A DNA stretch of 64,000 nucleotides from an uncultured Christensenellaceae bacterium (GCA_944381365.1 CALWKW010000001.1:467100-531099); one strand, 5' to 3'. Positions 1-9,086 are shown, counted from the first letter of the stretch. Made by a program: numbers and translations. The notes: generated by a model from the sequence alone, not told the origin.

Positions 1-1781
1 GCTCTTCCCACATATTCGGGTACTTTTCTTGACAAAGCAAATTCAGCAAGTTTAAGAGGATTGGAGCGATAGCTCGATGTTTCGCCTGAAGGAATAAGTT
101 CGTCCGTTGTGGTGACAGGATCATTGATAACAGCCGCAAGCTTTACCACGATATTGTCCGTAAGCTCTATTACTTCGGGCCAATCGCAGATATTGGGACC
201 GTATTGCAATTCGCTGTCCTTCTGAGGTTTGCCCCAACCGTTGTAAACTCTCTTTTCGTATATGCTCTTGTCATATTCGAATTGAGGGATAGCATTGTCA
301 TAATCATAGTCGAGAGCACTTGTAAGCACACCGCCGTTTGAAGCCGTAGCCGCAATCGAACGAGCATCCATGAGAGCTACCGAAGCAATCTGATTGTTTG
401 CAGGTTTGCTTCCCTCTCTGGATTCGAAGTTTCTCGTAGTATGTCTTATGGACAATGCGTTGTTTGCAGGCACATCTCCCGCACCGAAACAAGGTCCGCA
501 AAAACAGCTCTTGATATTTGCTCCGCTCTTTACGAGATTGGAAATCGCTCCCTTCTTAAGCAAGTCAAAGTATATAGGAGTAGATGAAGGATAAACGCTC
601 AATGTAAATTTATCATCGCCTACCGACTTGTTTTCGAGAATCTTGCTTGCCTCATAGATATTGTCATAAGTACCGCCTGCACAACCAGCAATGATACCTT
701 GCTCTACTTGCACTTTGCCGTTGACGATTTTGTCGGTCAATTTAAAATCTATGTTTTTGTTGTTGAGAAGCTTATTGCATTCTTTTTCTACGGCAGAAAG
801 AATATCGTGAGGATTGTCAATTACATCCTGCAAATTATATACATTGGAAGGATGGAAAGGAAGAGCTATCTGAGGCACTATCTCAGAAAGGTTTACTTCT
901 ACGACACCGTCATAGTAAGCAAGCTCATCGGGCTTGATTGCCTTGTAGTCGTCCATTCTGCCTCTTATAGCATAATAATTCTTCACTTCGTCATCGTCTG
1001 TGGTCCAGATAGAAGAAAGACAAGTCGTCTCAGTGGTCATTACATCGATACCGTTTCTGTATTCGATAGGAAGGTTTTTGATGCCGTCTCCCACAAATTC
1101 CATAACCTTGTTCTTTACAAAACCGCACTTGAATACAGCACCTATAATCGCAAGAGCCACATCCTGAGGGCCTACGCCTTTGCGAGGCGAACCTGTGAGA
1201 TGAATAGCGATTACATCGGGATATTTGATGTCATAAGTACGCTTCAAAAGTTGTTTTACAAGTTCGGGACCGCCCTCTCCCATAGCCATTGTACCGAGAG
1301 CACCGTATCTTGTGTGAGAGTCAGAACCGAGCAACATCTTGCCGCAGCCCGACATGCACTCTCTCATATATGTGTGAATTACAGCCTGATGCGGGGGTAC
1401 GAATATACCGCCGTATTTCTTTGCGGCAGAAAGACCGAACACGTGGTCGTCTTCGTTGATAGTACCGCCTACCGCACAAAGGGAGTTGTGGCAGTTTGTA
1501 AGTACATAGGGCAAGGGAAACTCTTTAAGTCCGCTGGCTTTTGCAGTCTGGATAATACCTACATAGGTAATATCGTGAGAAGCCATAGCGTCAAACTTAA
1601 TCTTCAAAGGCTCGCCTTTTGCCGTAACGCCTGTGGTGTTGTGAGCGGCGAGGATAGAATAAGCCATAGTGCCCTTATAAGCATTTTCGATGGCTTTTGC
1701 GTCAATTCCCATAGCTTTGACTTCGTCCAAAGTCAAAAACTTGTTTTGATAGCGGTATGCACCTTGTTTTAACTGAATCAT
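1..1781 (-). CDS. Aconitase-family hydratase (YbhJ-like), 3' end cut by window edge
   Basis: About 594 codons are visible; the C-terminus runs off the left edge, and relatives are around 750 residues. The translated frame has the aconitase-fold signatures: GSDSHT near residue 152, a CxxC-type iron-sulfur ligand pair in FCGPC near residue 428, and RNFESREG near residue 450, which matches the aconitase substrate-binding RNFEGR segment. Such proteins are [4Fe-4S] hydro-lyases. The exact substrate of this branch is unknown, so I do not call it AcnA. The start is the ATG at 1781, preceded by GGAG seven bases upstream. An in-frame ATG at 1793 supplies that GGAG and is therefore not the start. The gene has its own promoter and a leader of about 145 bases, with a 7-bp stem-loop (1795-1815) just upstream of the ribosome binding site. 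Confidence 0.85.
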   Translation of the reverse strand, partial: MIQLKQGAYRYQNKFLTLDEVKAMGIDAKAIENAYKGTMAYSILAAHNTTGVTAKGEPLKIKFDAMASHDITYVGIIQTAKASGLKEFPLPYVLTNCHNSLCAVGGTINEDDHVFGLSAAKKYGGIFVPPHQAVIHTYMRECMSGCGKMLLGSDSHTRYGALGTMAMGEGGPELVKQLLKRTYDIKYPDVIAIHLTGSPRKGVGPQDVALAIIGAVFKCGFVKNKVMEFVGDGIKNLPIEYRNGIDVMTTETTCLSSIWTTDDDEVKNYYAIRGRMDDYKAIKPDELAYYDGVVEVNLSEIVPQIALPFHPSNVYNLQDVIDNPHDILSAVEKECNKLLNNKNIDFKLTDKIVNGKVQVEQGIIAGCAGGTYDNIYEASKILENKSVGDDKFTLSVYPSSTPIYFDLLKKGAISNLVKSGANIKSCFCGPCFGAGDVPANNALSIRHTTRNFESREGSKPANNQIASVALMDARSIAATASNGGVLTSALDYDYDNAIPQFEYDKSIYEKRVYNGWGKPQKDSELQYGPNICDWPEVIELTDNIVVKLAAVINDPVTTTDELIPSGETSSYRSNPLKLAEFALSRKVPEYVGR

Positions 1782-1932
1782 ATTTATCTCCATGTTGAGT
1801 ACAAAACTTACTCAAAATTTTTTCTTTCAATTTTTATATTGCACTAATGCACAATTTCACTTATCTTTTCGATACAAATTTTATGTTTTCAAATATTCCA
1901 AACACAAGATTTTTGCGATTGCCGACAGAATT

Positions 1933-1961
1933 ATTATATAATAGATATAATATTTTTGCAA
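1933..1961 (-). promoter_or_regulatory. Promoter of the hydratase gene
   Basis: On the minus strand TTGCAA (1956-1961), a 17-base spacer and TATAAT (1933-1938). It implies a leader of about 145 bases before the ATG at 1781. Confidence 0.65.
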
Positions 1962-1996
1962 GCAATAGCAAAACTTAATGCGTTTTTATGCTTTTT

Positions 1997-2938
1997 CTAT
2001 TTGCTCTCCACTACATTCTTTTTGCAGAATGCTACAGGATAATAAGATTGTTTTGACTTTCTGAGACCTTCGAGTCCCATATCCTCTTGTCTGTTGATAT
2101 ATCTCACTCCTGCAAAATGCTTTTGAGCAAACTGCTGATTGACAAAAGGATAAATACCCTCATAATTTATGTCGCCTTTTTCTATATGGACTATTCCCAC
2201 ATTTGAAGGCGTGATTTCTCCAAAAGAAAATCCAATAATCTTGCCGTCATACTCTACCACATCGGCAAAGCATCTTCCGCAGCCCGAGTATATCATCTGA
2301 AGTCCCATTTTGATTACTTTGAACTCGTCATTTTTCATTTCGTCAAAAGATTCTTCGTCAAATTCTTTTTGCTCATCCCAGCCCGCAATCAAAGCCATAA
2401 CCTTTTCATAATCGCTTTTTTCATAACTTCTGAATGTGCATTTTCCGCCTTCATTGGGAGAATAAAGCTTGATAAAATTGTTGATATGATTGCGTTTTGA
2501 ATGATATTTTTTGCCTTTTAAAGTGATAAGGTTTTCGGGAAGATAAAGATATTCGTCATAATCGGCATTATGTTTGTAAGTATATTCGTCTCCCAAAAGT
2601 GCGATATACTCGTCAGGTGTCGACATAACATACATAAGGTCGTTGTCTATTATACTTTGCTCACGGATTTTTCTGTAAGCATTCTTTATATTTTCCAAAA
2701 CCGTAAGAGGAGGAAGATAGGTATACTTTGTGATATCGAATTCTTCTTTGTATTTGTCGTGAGGAATAAACCTTATAAAAATCGTGTCGTCTTCCTCGGC
2801 TATTTCCATATTTTCATAGTCAAAGAAGTCCCAGCCTTTGAGATACAACATAGAATAATCACTGCCGTTGTATTCTGTTTTGCTCTGCATAAGGGCTATT
2901 TTTTGAAAGTCATTGTCTGATATTTTTCTGAATTGCAT
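1997..2938 (-). CDS. DUF2156 (phosphatidylglycerol lysyltransferase C-terminal-like) protein
   Basis: 313 residues. The arrangement is that of stand-alone DUF2156 proteins, a tandem GNAT-like fold related to the C-terminal domain of MprF. Diagnostic stretches are LPENLITLKGKKYHSKRNHI around residues 133-152 and VRYINRQEDMGLEGLRKSKQ near residues 275-295. Family members are predicted to transfer an amino-acyl or acyl group, but the substrate is not known. There are no membrane segments, unlike full MprF. The start ATG at 2938 follows AAGGAT with a five-base gap. It is divergent from the small membrane protein at 2992, with only 53 bases between the two start codons. Confidence 0.8.
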   Translation of the reverse strand: MQFRKISDNDFQKIALMQSKTEYNGSDYSMLYLKGWDFFDYENMEIAEEDDTIFIRFIPHDKYKEEFDITKYTYLPPLTVLENIKNAYRKIREQSIIDNDLMYVMSTPDEYIALLGDEYTYKHNADYDEYLYLPENLITLKGKKYHSKRNHINNFIKLYSPNEGGKCTFRSYEKSDYEKVMALIAGWDEQKEFDEESFDEMKNDEFKVIKMGLQMIYSGCGRCFADVVEYDGKIIGFSFGEITPSNVGIVHIEKGDINYEGIYPFVNQQFAQKHFAGVRYINRQEDMGLEGLRKSKQSYYPVAFCKKNVVESK

Positions 2939-2956
2939 AAAAATCCTTATTTTTTG

Positions 2957-2985
2957 TTGTGTAGCACAATATATATGTGTATAAT
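2957..2985 (+). promoter_or_regulatory. Promoter directly abutting the next start codon
   Basis: TTGTGT (2957-2962), a 17-base spacer and TATAAT (2980-2985) with an upstream TG. Transcription would be expected to begin seven bases after the -10, exactly at the A of the ATG at 2992. Confidence 0.5.
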
Positions 2986-2991
2986 TAAAGT

Positions 2992-3507
2992 ATGAAAAAA
3001 TTTTATACTTTCAAACAAAAGCGATGGATATATATCCTTTCGATACTAACAATAATTATATTGTTTGTTTGTATGCTTGTCAATATTTTAAAGGTATGTG
3101 AAGTGGGAAATTTGGTGTCCTACTATCACACTCAAGACATACTTGCCACCGTGATAATGGGATTTGTCATCATTATACTCTCTCTTTCGGTATTTCTCAA
3201 CGGCATCATTGTCAAAGACGACCATATCACATATATTTTGGGATTTTTGGCGTCAAAGATAAAGTATGAAGACATCATACTTATCCGTCAGGATACAGAA
3301 AACAAGTTTTTGCTCATATATTATAAAGCAAAGGGCAAAGGTATGGTGAAGGACAACAAGACCGGTATATCCGCCGATGTAATTCATGTCAACTGCAACA
3401 ACAAGTATTTTGACGAAATTCTCGACAAGATAAAGTCGTCAAACGCACAGATACTCATCGAGTATGTCACTCTCCAACCCAAGAAAAAATCAAACAAAGA
3501 CAGGTAA
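2992..3507 (+). CDS. Small membrane protein, possible bacterial PH-like domain
   Basis: 171 residues, not recognised by name. Two hydrophobic segments (about residues 13-33 and 51-72) form a hairpin anchor. A soluble tail of about 95 residues has the beta-rich pattern (IIVKDDHITYILG, KIKYEDIILIRQ) seen in bacterial PH-domain or short PH-like membrane proteins. The basic C-terminus ends KKKSNKDR. No ribosome binding site precedes the ATG, and the promoter lies so close that the mRNA may be leaderless. The stop is three bases before rdgB, so the two are probably cotranscribed. Function unknown. Confidence 0.7.
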   Translation: MKKFYTFKQKRWIYILSILTIIILFVCMLVNILKVCEVGNLVSYYHTQDILATVIMGFVIIILSLSVFLNGIIVKDDHITYILGFLASKIKYEDIILIRQDTENKFLLIYYKAKGKGMVKDNKTGISADVIHVNCNNKYFDEILDKIKSSNAQILIEYVTLQPKKKSNKDR

Positions 3508-3510
3508 ACA

Positions 3511-4140
3511 ATGAAAGCAGTATTAGCCAGCAACAACAAACACAAGCTTATAGAAATCAAAATGATGCTCAAAGGAAAATTCGAAGATATCTATACTCTC
3601 AAGGACATGGGTATTGATATAGAGATAGAAGAAAACGGCACTACCTTTGAAGAAAATTCATATATCAAAGCAAGCACGATTGCAAAGCTTACGGGTATGC
3701 CCGCAATAGGCGATGACAGCGGTATTTGCGTAGAAGCCCTTGACGGCGAGCCCAACATATACTCTGCCCGTTATGCAGGAGAGCCTTGCAATGACGACAA
3801 CAACAATAAAAAGCTTTTGGACAAGCTCCATGCTCTCGAGCAAAAGACAGGCAAGAAAAATCGCAAGGCATATTTCCAAAGCGTAGTAGTACTTTGCTAT
3901 CCCGATATGACATATCTTTGCGGCACGGGAAAGACATACGGACAAATCATAGACGAATACAGAGGCACAAACGGATTTGGCTATGACCCCATTTTTTTGA
4001 GTGACGAACTTGACAAGACTTTCGGCGAAGCCACTATGGAAGAAAAGAACACTATCTCCCACAGAAGCAGAGCCTTAAAAGATTTGCTTGAAAAAATCGG
4101 TACAGTCGCTCCTCATTTGCCTCAATTCAAGTTAAAATAA
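3511..4140 (+). CDS. rdgB: RdgB/HAM1 non-canonical purine NTP pyrophosphatase
   Basis: 209 residues, the normal length. This cytosolic house-cleaning enzyme hydrolyses dITP, XTP and ITP to the monophosphates and keeps deaminated purines out of DNA. The N-terminal substrate-binding segment ASNNKHKLIEIK (residues 5-16), the metal and base region AIGDDSGICVEALDGEPNIY (about residues 66-85), GTNGFGYDPIF and a C-terminal SHRSRAL are all present as in the family. The start ATG follows AGG closely and lies three bases after the preceding stop, consistent with translational coupling. A strong stem-loop terminator follows. Confidence 0.95.
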   Translation: MKAVLASNNKHKLIEIKMMLKGKFEDIYTLKDMGIDIEIEENGTTFEENSYIKASTIAKLTGMPAIGDDSGICVEALDGEPNIYSARYAGEPCNDDNNNKKLLDKLHALEQKTGKKNRKAYFQSVVVLCYPDMTYLCGTGKTYGQIIDEYRGTNGFGYDPIFLSDELDKTFGEATMEEKNTISHRSRALKDLLEKIGTVAPHLPQFKLK

Positions 4141-4162
4141 TTGTCTTATCTAATAAAAAATT

Positions 4163-4220
4163 AAAGCACCATGTCTGCCAAACATTGCAAAAAAAATGGC
4201 AAAAACAATGGTGCTTTTTT
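4163..4220 (+). terminator. Intrinsic terminator after rdgB
   Basis: AAAGCACCAT (4163-4172) pairs with ATGGTGCTTT (4208-4217), followed by a T run. A second nested stem TGCCA/TGGCA lies in the loop, giving an unusually long, branched terminator. Confidence 0.8.
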
Positions 4221-4282
4221 TATTGTTCAAAAAAAATATCCTTGAGAATATTATAAAAATATTCTCTGCCTTGCACAAATAT

Positions 4283-4311
4283 TTGACTTATTTTCCTAAA
4301 TGGAGTAATTT
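4283..4311 (+). promoter_or_regulatory. Weak candidate promoter for the phosphodiesterase gene
   Basis: TTGACT (4283-4288), a 17-base spacer and TAATTT (4306-4311). The -10 is poor. It would give a leader of only about five bases. Confidence 0.3.
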
Positions 4312-4322
4312 TATATAGGCTT

Positions 4323-4784
4323 ATGAAAAATATTATAATTATATCGGATACGCACGGAAGATTGCCAAAAGACATCAATTTTTTGGAAAATCTAGAAAAT
4401 GCTGATTATATCATACACTTGGGAGACGGTCTTAAAGACATAAACACTCTCAAAGAAGCATTCAATGAAAAATTGATTTATGTCTACGGCAACTGCGATT
4501 TTATGTCCTGCAATCATGAACAACTCATAAGTATAGAAGACGCAAAGCTTTTTATCACTCACGGTCAGGATTATAGAGTCAAGTCAAATACTCTCGATTT
4601 GCAGATGCGTGGATTAGAACTAGGTGCCGACTGCTGTCTTTACGGACATACACACAATCCCGATATCAGTGACTTTGAAAACATTAAGCTTATCAATCCC
4701 GGCTCCTTGGGATATACTCGCACATATTGCTATATGAGTATTATCGGCAAAAAGATACTTGCCAAGATAGTACAGCTTTATTGA
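4323..4784 (+). CDS. YfcE/MJ0936-type metallophosphoesterase
   Basis: 153 residues, the full family length. The calcineurin-like di-metal signatures are complete: ISDTHG (residues 7-12), a GD motif in HLGDG, GNCD near residue 57, an ITHGQ motif near residue 78, and GHTHNPD near residue 102. It is expected to be a cytosolic phosphodiesterase acting on small phosphodiesters, with the physiological substrate unknown. There is no good ribosome binding site upstream of the ATG; GGAG at 4302 is too far away. Translation may therefore start on a very short leader. typA follows 27 bases downstream and is probably in the same transcript. Confidence 0.88.
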   Translation: MKNIIIISDTHGRLPKDINFLENLENADYIIHLGDGLKDINTLKEAFNEKLIYVYGNCDFMSCNHEQLISIEDAKLFITHGQDYRVKSNTLDLQMRGLELGADCCLYGHTHNPDISDFENIKLINPGSLGYTRTYCYMSIIGKKILAKIVQLY

Positions 4785-4811
4785 ATTGTAATAAATTTTT
4801 GAGGAATATAT

Positions 4812-6635
4812 ATGAAAAGACAAGATGTAAGAAACATTGCAATTATCGCCCATGTCGACCACGGCAAAACCACTATGGTAGACCAACTGCTCCGTCAAAA
4901 CGGTGTTTTCCGTACAAATGAAGCGGTAGTCGACAGAGTTATGGACAACGGCGATATCGAAAGAGAAAGAGGTATTACCATTCTTGCAAAAAACACTGCC
5001 GTACATTATAAAGGCGTAAAAATCAACATTATCGACACTCCCGGACACGCAGACTTCGGCGGCGAGGTAGAGCGTATTTTGTCGATGGTAGACGGCGTGC
5101 TTTTGCTCGTAGACGCAGTAGAAGGCTGTATGCCCCAGACAAGATATGTGCTCAAAAAGGCTTTGGGACTCAACAAAAAAGCTGTTGTGGTAATAAACAA
5201 AGTCGACAGAGGCGGAGACCCCAATCAGGTAATAGACCAGCTTATAGATTTGTTTATCGAACTCGGTGCCAATGACGACCAGCTTGATTTCGTCACCGTT
5301 ATGGCAAGTGCAAAACAAGGCTGGGCAAGCCTAAAGGTTGGCGAAGTAGGAAAAGATATGACTCCCCTTCTCGACACCATAATCGAGCAAATTCCCTGTC
5401 CCGAAGGCGATCCCGATGACGGACTTCAGACAATTATCTGTAATATTGACTATGACGAATATATTGGAAGAATAGGTATAGGAAGAATCGTAAGAGGAAG
5501 CATCAAAAGCGGACAACAAGCCATTATCTGCCATACAGACGGCACGACTTCTCAGGCAAAGATAACAAAACTTTATCAATTCGAAGGATTGAAAAGAGTG
5601 GAGTGCGAAGAAGGAAGCATAGGAGATATCGTAGCAATAAGCGGTGTCGAAGACCTCAATATCGGCGAAACAATCTGCGATACAACAAAGGTAGAAGCTT
5701 TGCCTTTCGTAAAAATTGATGAGCCTACTCTCTCCATGCTCTTTATGGTCAACGACTCTCCTTTTGCCGGCAAAGAAGGCAAATATGTCACATCGAGACA
5801 TCTTAGAGCTAGACTTTTTAAGGAAGTACAGACAAATGTATCCATGAGAGTCGAAGAGACTGATTCGGCTGATTGCTTCAAGGTATTCGGAAGAGGCGAA
5901 TTGCATCTTTCTATACTTATCGAAACAATGCGTAGAGAAGGCTATGAATTTCAGGTTTCCCGCCCCAAGGTAATCTTCAAGACAATAGACGGCGTAAAAT
6001 GCGAGCCTGTCGAAGAACTCGTAGTCGATGTACCTGACGATTATGTAGGCGTTGTAATGAACAAGATAGGAGCAAGAAAAGGCGATTTGAAGAACATGAC
6101 TCCTGACGAAAGAGGCGGAACAAAACTCGAATTCGATATCCCCGCAAGATGCCTTATCGGATACAGAAGCGAAATGCTTACCGACACAAGAGGTTTTGGC
6201 GTAATGACTCATGTCTTCAAAGATTATGAGCCTTATAAGGGAGATATACAAGAACGCAATCGTGGTTCGCTCGTAGCATGGGAAGACGGCACTACCACAT
6301 CATACGGCCTTTTCAATGCACAGGAAAGAGCTACCCTATTTGTGGGTGCCGGCGTAAATGTATATCAAGGCATGATAGTGGGCGTAAACTCAAGAGAAGA
6401 GGACCTTGTGGTCAATGTCTGCAAGAAAAAACAACTTACAAACAATCGTGCAAGCGGAAGCGAAGACGCACTCAAGCTTGTCACTCCCACAGTGCTCTCT
6501 CTCGAACAATGTCTCGAATTTATTGCCGATGACGAACTTGTAGAAGTTACTCCCAAGAGTATCCGTCTCAGAAAAACAATTCTATCCAAGGAGCAGCGTG
6601 CAAAGCTCGCCGCAAGGGAAAAGAAAAATTCCTGA
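4812..6635 (+). CDS. typA: Ribosome-associated GTPase TypA/BipA
   Basis: 607 residues, normal size. It is a translation-factor GTPase that binds 70S ribosomes and helps large-subunit assembly and stress adaptation. Visible are the G1 motif AHVDHGKTT (residues 13-21), the switch I segment IERERGITI, G3 DTPGH, G4 NKVD, and the family C-terminal region including GMIVGVNSREEDLVVN. The C-terminal domain distinguishes it from LepA and EF-G. The start follows GAGGAATATAT. A bidirectional terminator lies immediately downstream, shared with the convergent regulator gene. Confidence 0.95.
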   Translation: MKRQDVRNIAIIAHVDHGKTTMVDQLLRQNGVFRTNEAVVDRVMDNGDIERERGITILAKNTAVHYKGVKINIIDTPGHADFGGEVERILSMVDGVLLLVDAVEGCMPQTRYVLKKALGLNKKAVVVINKVDRGGDPNQVIDQLIDLFIELGANDDQLDFVTVMASAKQGWASLKVGEVGKDMTPLLDTIIEQIPCPEGDPDDGLQTIICNIDYDEYIGRIGIGRIVRGSIKSGQQAIICHTDGTTSQAKITKLYQFEGLKRVECEEGSIGDIVAISGVEDLNIGETICDTTKVEALPFVKIDEPTLSMLFMVNDSPFAGKEGKYVTSRHLRARLFKEVQTNVSMRVEETDSADCFKVFGRGELHLSILIETMRREGYEFQVSRPKVIFKTIDGVKCEPVEELVVDVPDDYVGVVMNKIGARKGDLKNMTPDERGGTKLEFDIPARCLIGYRSEMLTDTRGFGVMTHVFKDYEPYKGDIQERNRGSLVAWEDGTTTSYGLFNAQERATLFVGAGVNVYQGMIVGVNSREEDLVVNVCKKKQLTNNRASGSEDALKLVTPTVLSLEQCLEFIADDELVEVTPKSIRLRKTILSKEQRAKLAAREKKNS

Positions 6636-6653
6636 CAAAAATTATCTTTATAA

Positions 6654-6688
6654 ACAAAAAAAGGTGAATGATTTTCACCTTTTTTTAT
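6654..6688. terminator. Bidirectional terminator between typA and the XRE gene
   Basis: AAGGTGAA (6661-6668) pairs with TTCACCTT (6674-6681), flanked by an A run on the left and a T run on the right. It can stop transcription from both sides. Confidence 0.8.
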
Positions 6689-6716
6689 TTGCAAATTTCA
6701 GCTTTAAATTTTTATA

Positions 6717-7274
6717 TCAATTATTTTTATCGTCTTTGGATTTTGATTTGACCTTTTTATTATCCTTTACCAACTTTTTGACGGTTATACCAAACACCGC
6801 AGATATTACCGCCAACAAAACAGCGAATACGCAAAGTATAAAATAATCCCATACATTCCACTTGCTGTCTGTGATATATACAAGTCCGCTAATTTTATCC
6901 GAATTGCTTATGACAATCAGGATTATCATGACAACAATGACCAAAAACAAAACTGCCATGACGCAAGCGGTCACAATAAGATTTATGCGATGCTCGTTTT
7001 CTTGCTGAATACGGATTTTATCTGACTTATTAATCTCATTGCTGACTTTGTTTGCAGGCTCCTCACTCTTTTCTGTTTCTATCAAATCGTCTGCATTTAT
7101 GTTGAATTCTTCGCAAATTCTTTTTATGTTGTAAAAATCTGGTACGGTCTTTCCTGTTTCCCAAGCAGAAACCGTCTGTCTGCTGACAAGCAAGATTTCG
7201 GCAAACTCTTCTTGAGATAGCCTTTCTACAATTCTTATATTTTTGATTTTCTTGCCAATCTTGTTGTCTTCCAT
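6717..7274 (-). CDS. XRE-family regulator with membrane anchor
   Basis: 185 residues from the chosen start. The N-terminal Cro/CI-type helix-turn-helix (about residues 5-60, with LSQEEFAEILLVSRQTVSAW) is followed by a charged linker. Two hydrophobic segments follow (about residues 100-124 and 140-165), and the C-terminal tail is lysine-rich. This is a membrane-tethered transcription regulator; its target is unknown. An earlier in-frame ATG at 7295 sits directly against the -10 box and cannot be in the transcript. The start is therefore the ATG at 7274. Confidence 0.85.
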   Translation of the reverse strand: MEDNKIGKKIKNIRIVERLSQEEFAEILLVSRQTVSAWETGKTVPDFYNIKRICEEFNINADDLIETEKSEEPANKVSNEINKSDKIRIQQENEHRINLIVTACVMAVLFLVIVVMIILIVISNSDKISGLVYITDSKWNVWDYFILCVFAVLLAVISAVFGITVKKLVKDNKKVKSKSKDDKNN

Positions 7275-7295
7275 CTTATCAACCTGTTTAATCAT

Positions 7296-7323
7296 ATTAT
7301 AACAAAATAAGTATGCTTGTCAA
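7296..7323 (-). promoter_or_regulatory. Promoter of the XRE gene
   Basis: Consensus TTGACA (7318-7323), a 16-base spacer and TATAAT (7296-7301) on the minus strand. Its position decides the start codon of the gene below it. Confidence 0.75.
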
Positions 7324-7360
7324 ATCGCAAAAATTTGAAAAGTATAGGCATTATCTAAAC

Positions 7361-7385
7361 AAAAAAGCCCGACTGCTGTCGGGCT
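7361..7385 (-). terminator. Terminator of the tRNA cluster
   Basis: On the minus strand GCCCGAC pairs with GTCGGGC around an AGCA loop and is followed by TTTTTT. It lies just after tRNA-Lys(CTT). Confidence 0.9.
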
Positions 7386-7391
7386 GAATTG

Positions 7392-7467
7392 TGGTGCACC
7401 TTCAGAGACTCGAACTCTGGACCCAATGATTAAGAGTCATTTGCTCTACCAACTGAGCTAAAGGTGC
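7392..7467 (-). tRNA. tRNA-Lys (anticodon CTT)
   Basis: The cloverleaf reads acceptor GCACCTT/AAGGTGC, D stem GCTC/GAGC, anticodon stem AATGA/TCATT with loop CTCTTAA, and T stem CAGAG/CTCTG. The 3' CCA is encoded. It is the last gene of the cluster. Confidence 0.95.
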
Positions 7468-7474
7468 ATATTTC

Positions 7475-7550
<76 letters not shown>

Positions 7551-7565
7551 ATATTCAAATGTGTC

Positions 7566-7649
7566 TGGTGCGGATGAAGAGACTCGAACTCCCATGTCGT
7601 TGACACTAGATCCTAAGTCTAGCGCGTCTGCCAATTCCGCCACATCCGC
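7566..7649 (-). tRNA. tRNA-Leu (anticodon TAG)
   Basis: Class II tRNA with a long variable arm. Anticodon stem CTAGA/TCTAG with loop CTTAGGA, acceptor GCGGATG/CATCCGC, encoded CCA. Confidence 0.95.
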
Positions 7650-7668
7650 ATTTCTGTCTGGAAGATAT

Positions 7669-7744
7669 TGGTGACCCATCCGGGATTTGAACCCGGGACA
7701 CCATGATTAAAAGTCATGTGCTCTACCGACTGAGCTAATGGGTC
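7669..7744 (-). tRNA. tRNA-Lys (anticodon TTT)
   Basis: Anticodon stem CATGA/TCATG with loop CTTTTAA; encoded CCA. It is the first gene behind the internal promoter at 7756-7784. Confidence 0.95.
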
Positions 7745-7755
7745 GAACCTTTGTT

Positions 7756-7784
7756 ATAATATATCATAATTCTTTAAAAAGCAA
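7756..7784 (-). promoter_or_regulatory. Internal promoter of the tRNA cluster
   Basis: TTGCTT (7779-7784), a 17-base spacer and TATTAT (7756-7761), in the 91-base gap between tRNA-Gln(CTG) and tRNA-Lys(TTT). It splits the cluster into two possible units. Confidence 0.5.
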
Positions 7785-7835
7785 GTATTTTGATATATGT
7801 TATTAAAAAAATTTCAACTCATTCTCTCCAGTTAA

Positions 7836-7911
7836 TGGCTGGGGTGGAAGGATTTGAACCCTCAAGTGCTGGAGTCAGAGTCCAGTGCCTTAACCATTTG
7901 GCGACACCCCA
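7836..7911 (-). tRNA. tRNA-Gln (anticodon CTG)
   Basis: Anticodon stem CTGGA/TCCAG with loop CTCTGAC, discriminator G, encoded CCA, acceptor TGGGGTG/CACCCCA. Confidence 0.95.
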
Positions 7912-7922
7912 ATGCATTGTTG

Positions 7923-7997
7923 TGGCAGGGGTAGCAGGATTTGAACCTACGAATACCAGAGTCAAAGTCTGGTGCCTTACCGCTTGGCGATACCCCT
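7923..7997 (-). tRNA. tRNA-Gln (anticodon TTG)
   Basis: Anticodon stem CCAGA/TCTGG with loop CTTTGAC. It is very similar to the neighbouring tRNA-Gln(CTG), suggesting a local duplication with anticodon change. CCA is encoded. Confidence 0.95.
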
Positions 7998-8005
7998 ATT
8001 TTAGG

Positions 8006-8083
8006 TGGGGTGAGTAAAGGGAGTCGAACCCTTGGCCTCAAGAGCCACAATCTTGCGCTCTAGCCAACTGAGCTATACCCACC
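8006..8083 (-). tRNA. tRNA-His (anticodon GTG)
   Basis: Anticodon stem CAAGA/TCTTG with loop TTGTGGC. The extra G(-1) opposite C73, typical of tRNA-His, is encoded, as is CCA. Confidence 0.95.
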
Positions 8084-8088
8084 ACCTG

Positions 8089-8165
<77 letters not shown>

Positions 8166-8170
8166 ACAAG

Positions 8171-8244
8171 TGGAGCGAGTGATGGGAATCGAACCCACAC
8201 GACCAGCTTGGAAGGCTGGGATTCTACCATTGAACTACACTCGC
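8171..8244 (-). tRNA. tRNA-Gly (anticodon TCC)
   Basis: Anticodon stem CCAGC/GCTGG with loop CTTCCAA; encoded CCA. It is the first gene of the cluster in the direction of transcription. Confidence 0.95.
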
Positions 8245-8284
8245 ATTATCGCATAAAGAAATTTGTTCTTCTAAATGCCTACAA

Positions 8285-8313
8285 ATTTTACCATAGTATC
8301 AAGACGATGTCAA
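8285..8313 (-). promoter_or_regulatory. Main promoter of the tRNA cluster
   Basis: TTGACA (8308-8313), a 17-base spacer and TAAAAT (8285-8290), about 40 bases upstream of tRNA-Gly(TCC). Confidence 0.7.
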
Positions 8314-8405
8314 CAAATTTCAAATCATTTGCTAAAAAATTTTAGCTTGATTATTTGGAATTAGATTTTAATTATAATCAAATCTATTTTATCTTATTTG
8401 CTATA

Positions 8406-9086
8406 TCAACTGTTTTGAAGCAATTCTTTAAAATACTTTTTATTCTCCTTGTCAATCCTGAAAGAATCTCTTATTTTTCCTATTGCCATTTTTCTTGTTT
8501 GACCGTTGAGACTAGTATTTTTTATGATGTACTCGGCTTTTTGGCTATCCTTTGCCGCTATGACTTGCAAAAACCACGCAACCGCCATATCGAGATAATA
8601 ACCTGTCGCACTTATATTGTTAAGAATATCGCACAACGCCTCTTTTGGCTTATCCCAAAAATTTGTCATAAGAGATACGATGCCCCACCTTGCTTGCCAC
8701 ATATCATCAGATATTGAGTATTGTCTTGTCAACTCAAAATATTCATCGTCTTTTCTTTTTATCGCACAGCAAGGTCCGTCACAAAGCGACCAATCGTCTA
8801 TCTTTTTTACATATCTTATCAATAGATTTTCAAACTTCTCATCGTTTTTAAAATAACCTATGAGATATCCTTGCAAAAGCACTTGTTCATAACATAAAAT
8901 ATCCCAATCAAAAAACTCTTTTGCATTTTCGCAAGAGAAGATATATTTTGCGTGTTTTTTGACAATAGGCATTCTTATACCATTCATAGGATATTTTGTC
9001 AAGATTATCTTTTTACTGAACTCTTTGTATTTTTGTTCGCTGTGAGTTTTTATAAACTCTTCAAGATTATGTCTTTCGTATATCAT
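8406..9086 (-). CDS. DNA alkylation repair protein (AlkD family)
   Basis: 226 residues, the family length. AlkD-type glycosylases are HEAT-like all-helical proteins that excise 3- and 7-alkylpurines without flipping the base. Characteristic pieces are KYPMNGIRMP near residue 34, YEQVLLQGYLIGYFK, VKKIDDWSLCDGPC and MWQARWGIVSLMTNF with the conserved Arg-Trp. A conserved Trp and Asp occur in the DMAVAWFLQV segment. The ATG directly abuts the TAA of the upstream lipoprotein gene (TAAATG), so the two are cotranscribed, although no functional link is obvious. Confidence 0.85.
   Translation of the reverse strand: MIYERHNLEEFIKTHSEQKYKEFSKKIILTKYPMNGIRMPIVKKHAKYIFSCENAKEFFDWDILCYEQVLLQGYLIGYFKNDEKFENLLIRYVKKIDDWSLCDGPCCAIKRKDDEYFELTRQYSISDDMWQARWGIVSLMTNFWDKPKEALCDILNNISATGYYLDMAVAWFLQVIAAKDSQKAEYIIKNTSLNGQTRKMAIGKIRDSFRIDKENKKYFKELLQNS

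Noticed and set aside
699..1772. Long open frame (357 codons) on the plus strand opposite the hydratase gene
   Set aside because: It lies wholly antisense to a clear aconitase-family gene, has no ribosome binding site or recognisable domain, and its composition is that of a complementary-strand shadow.
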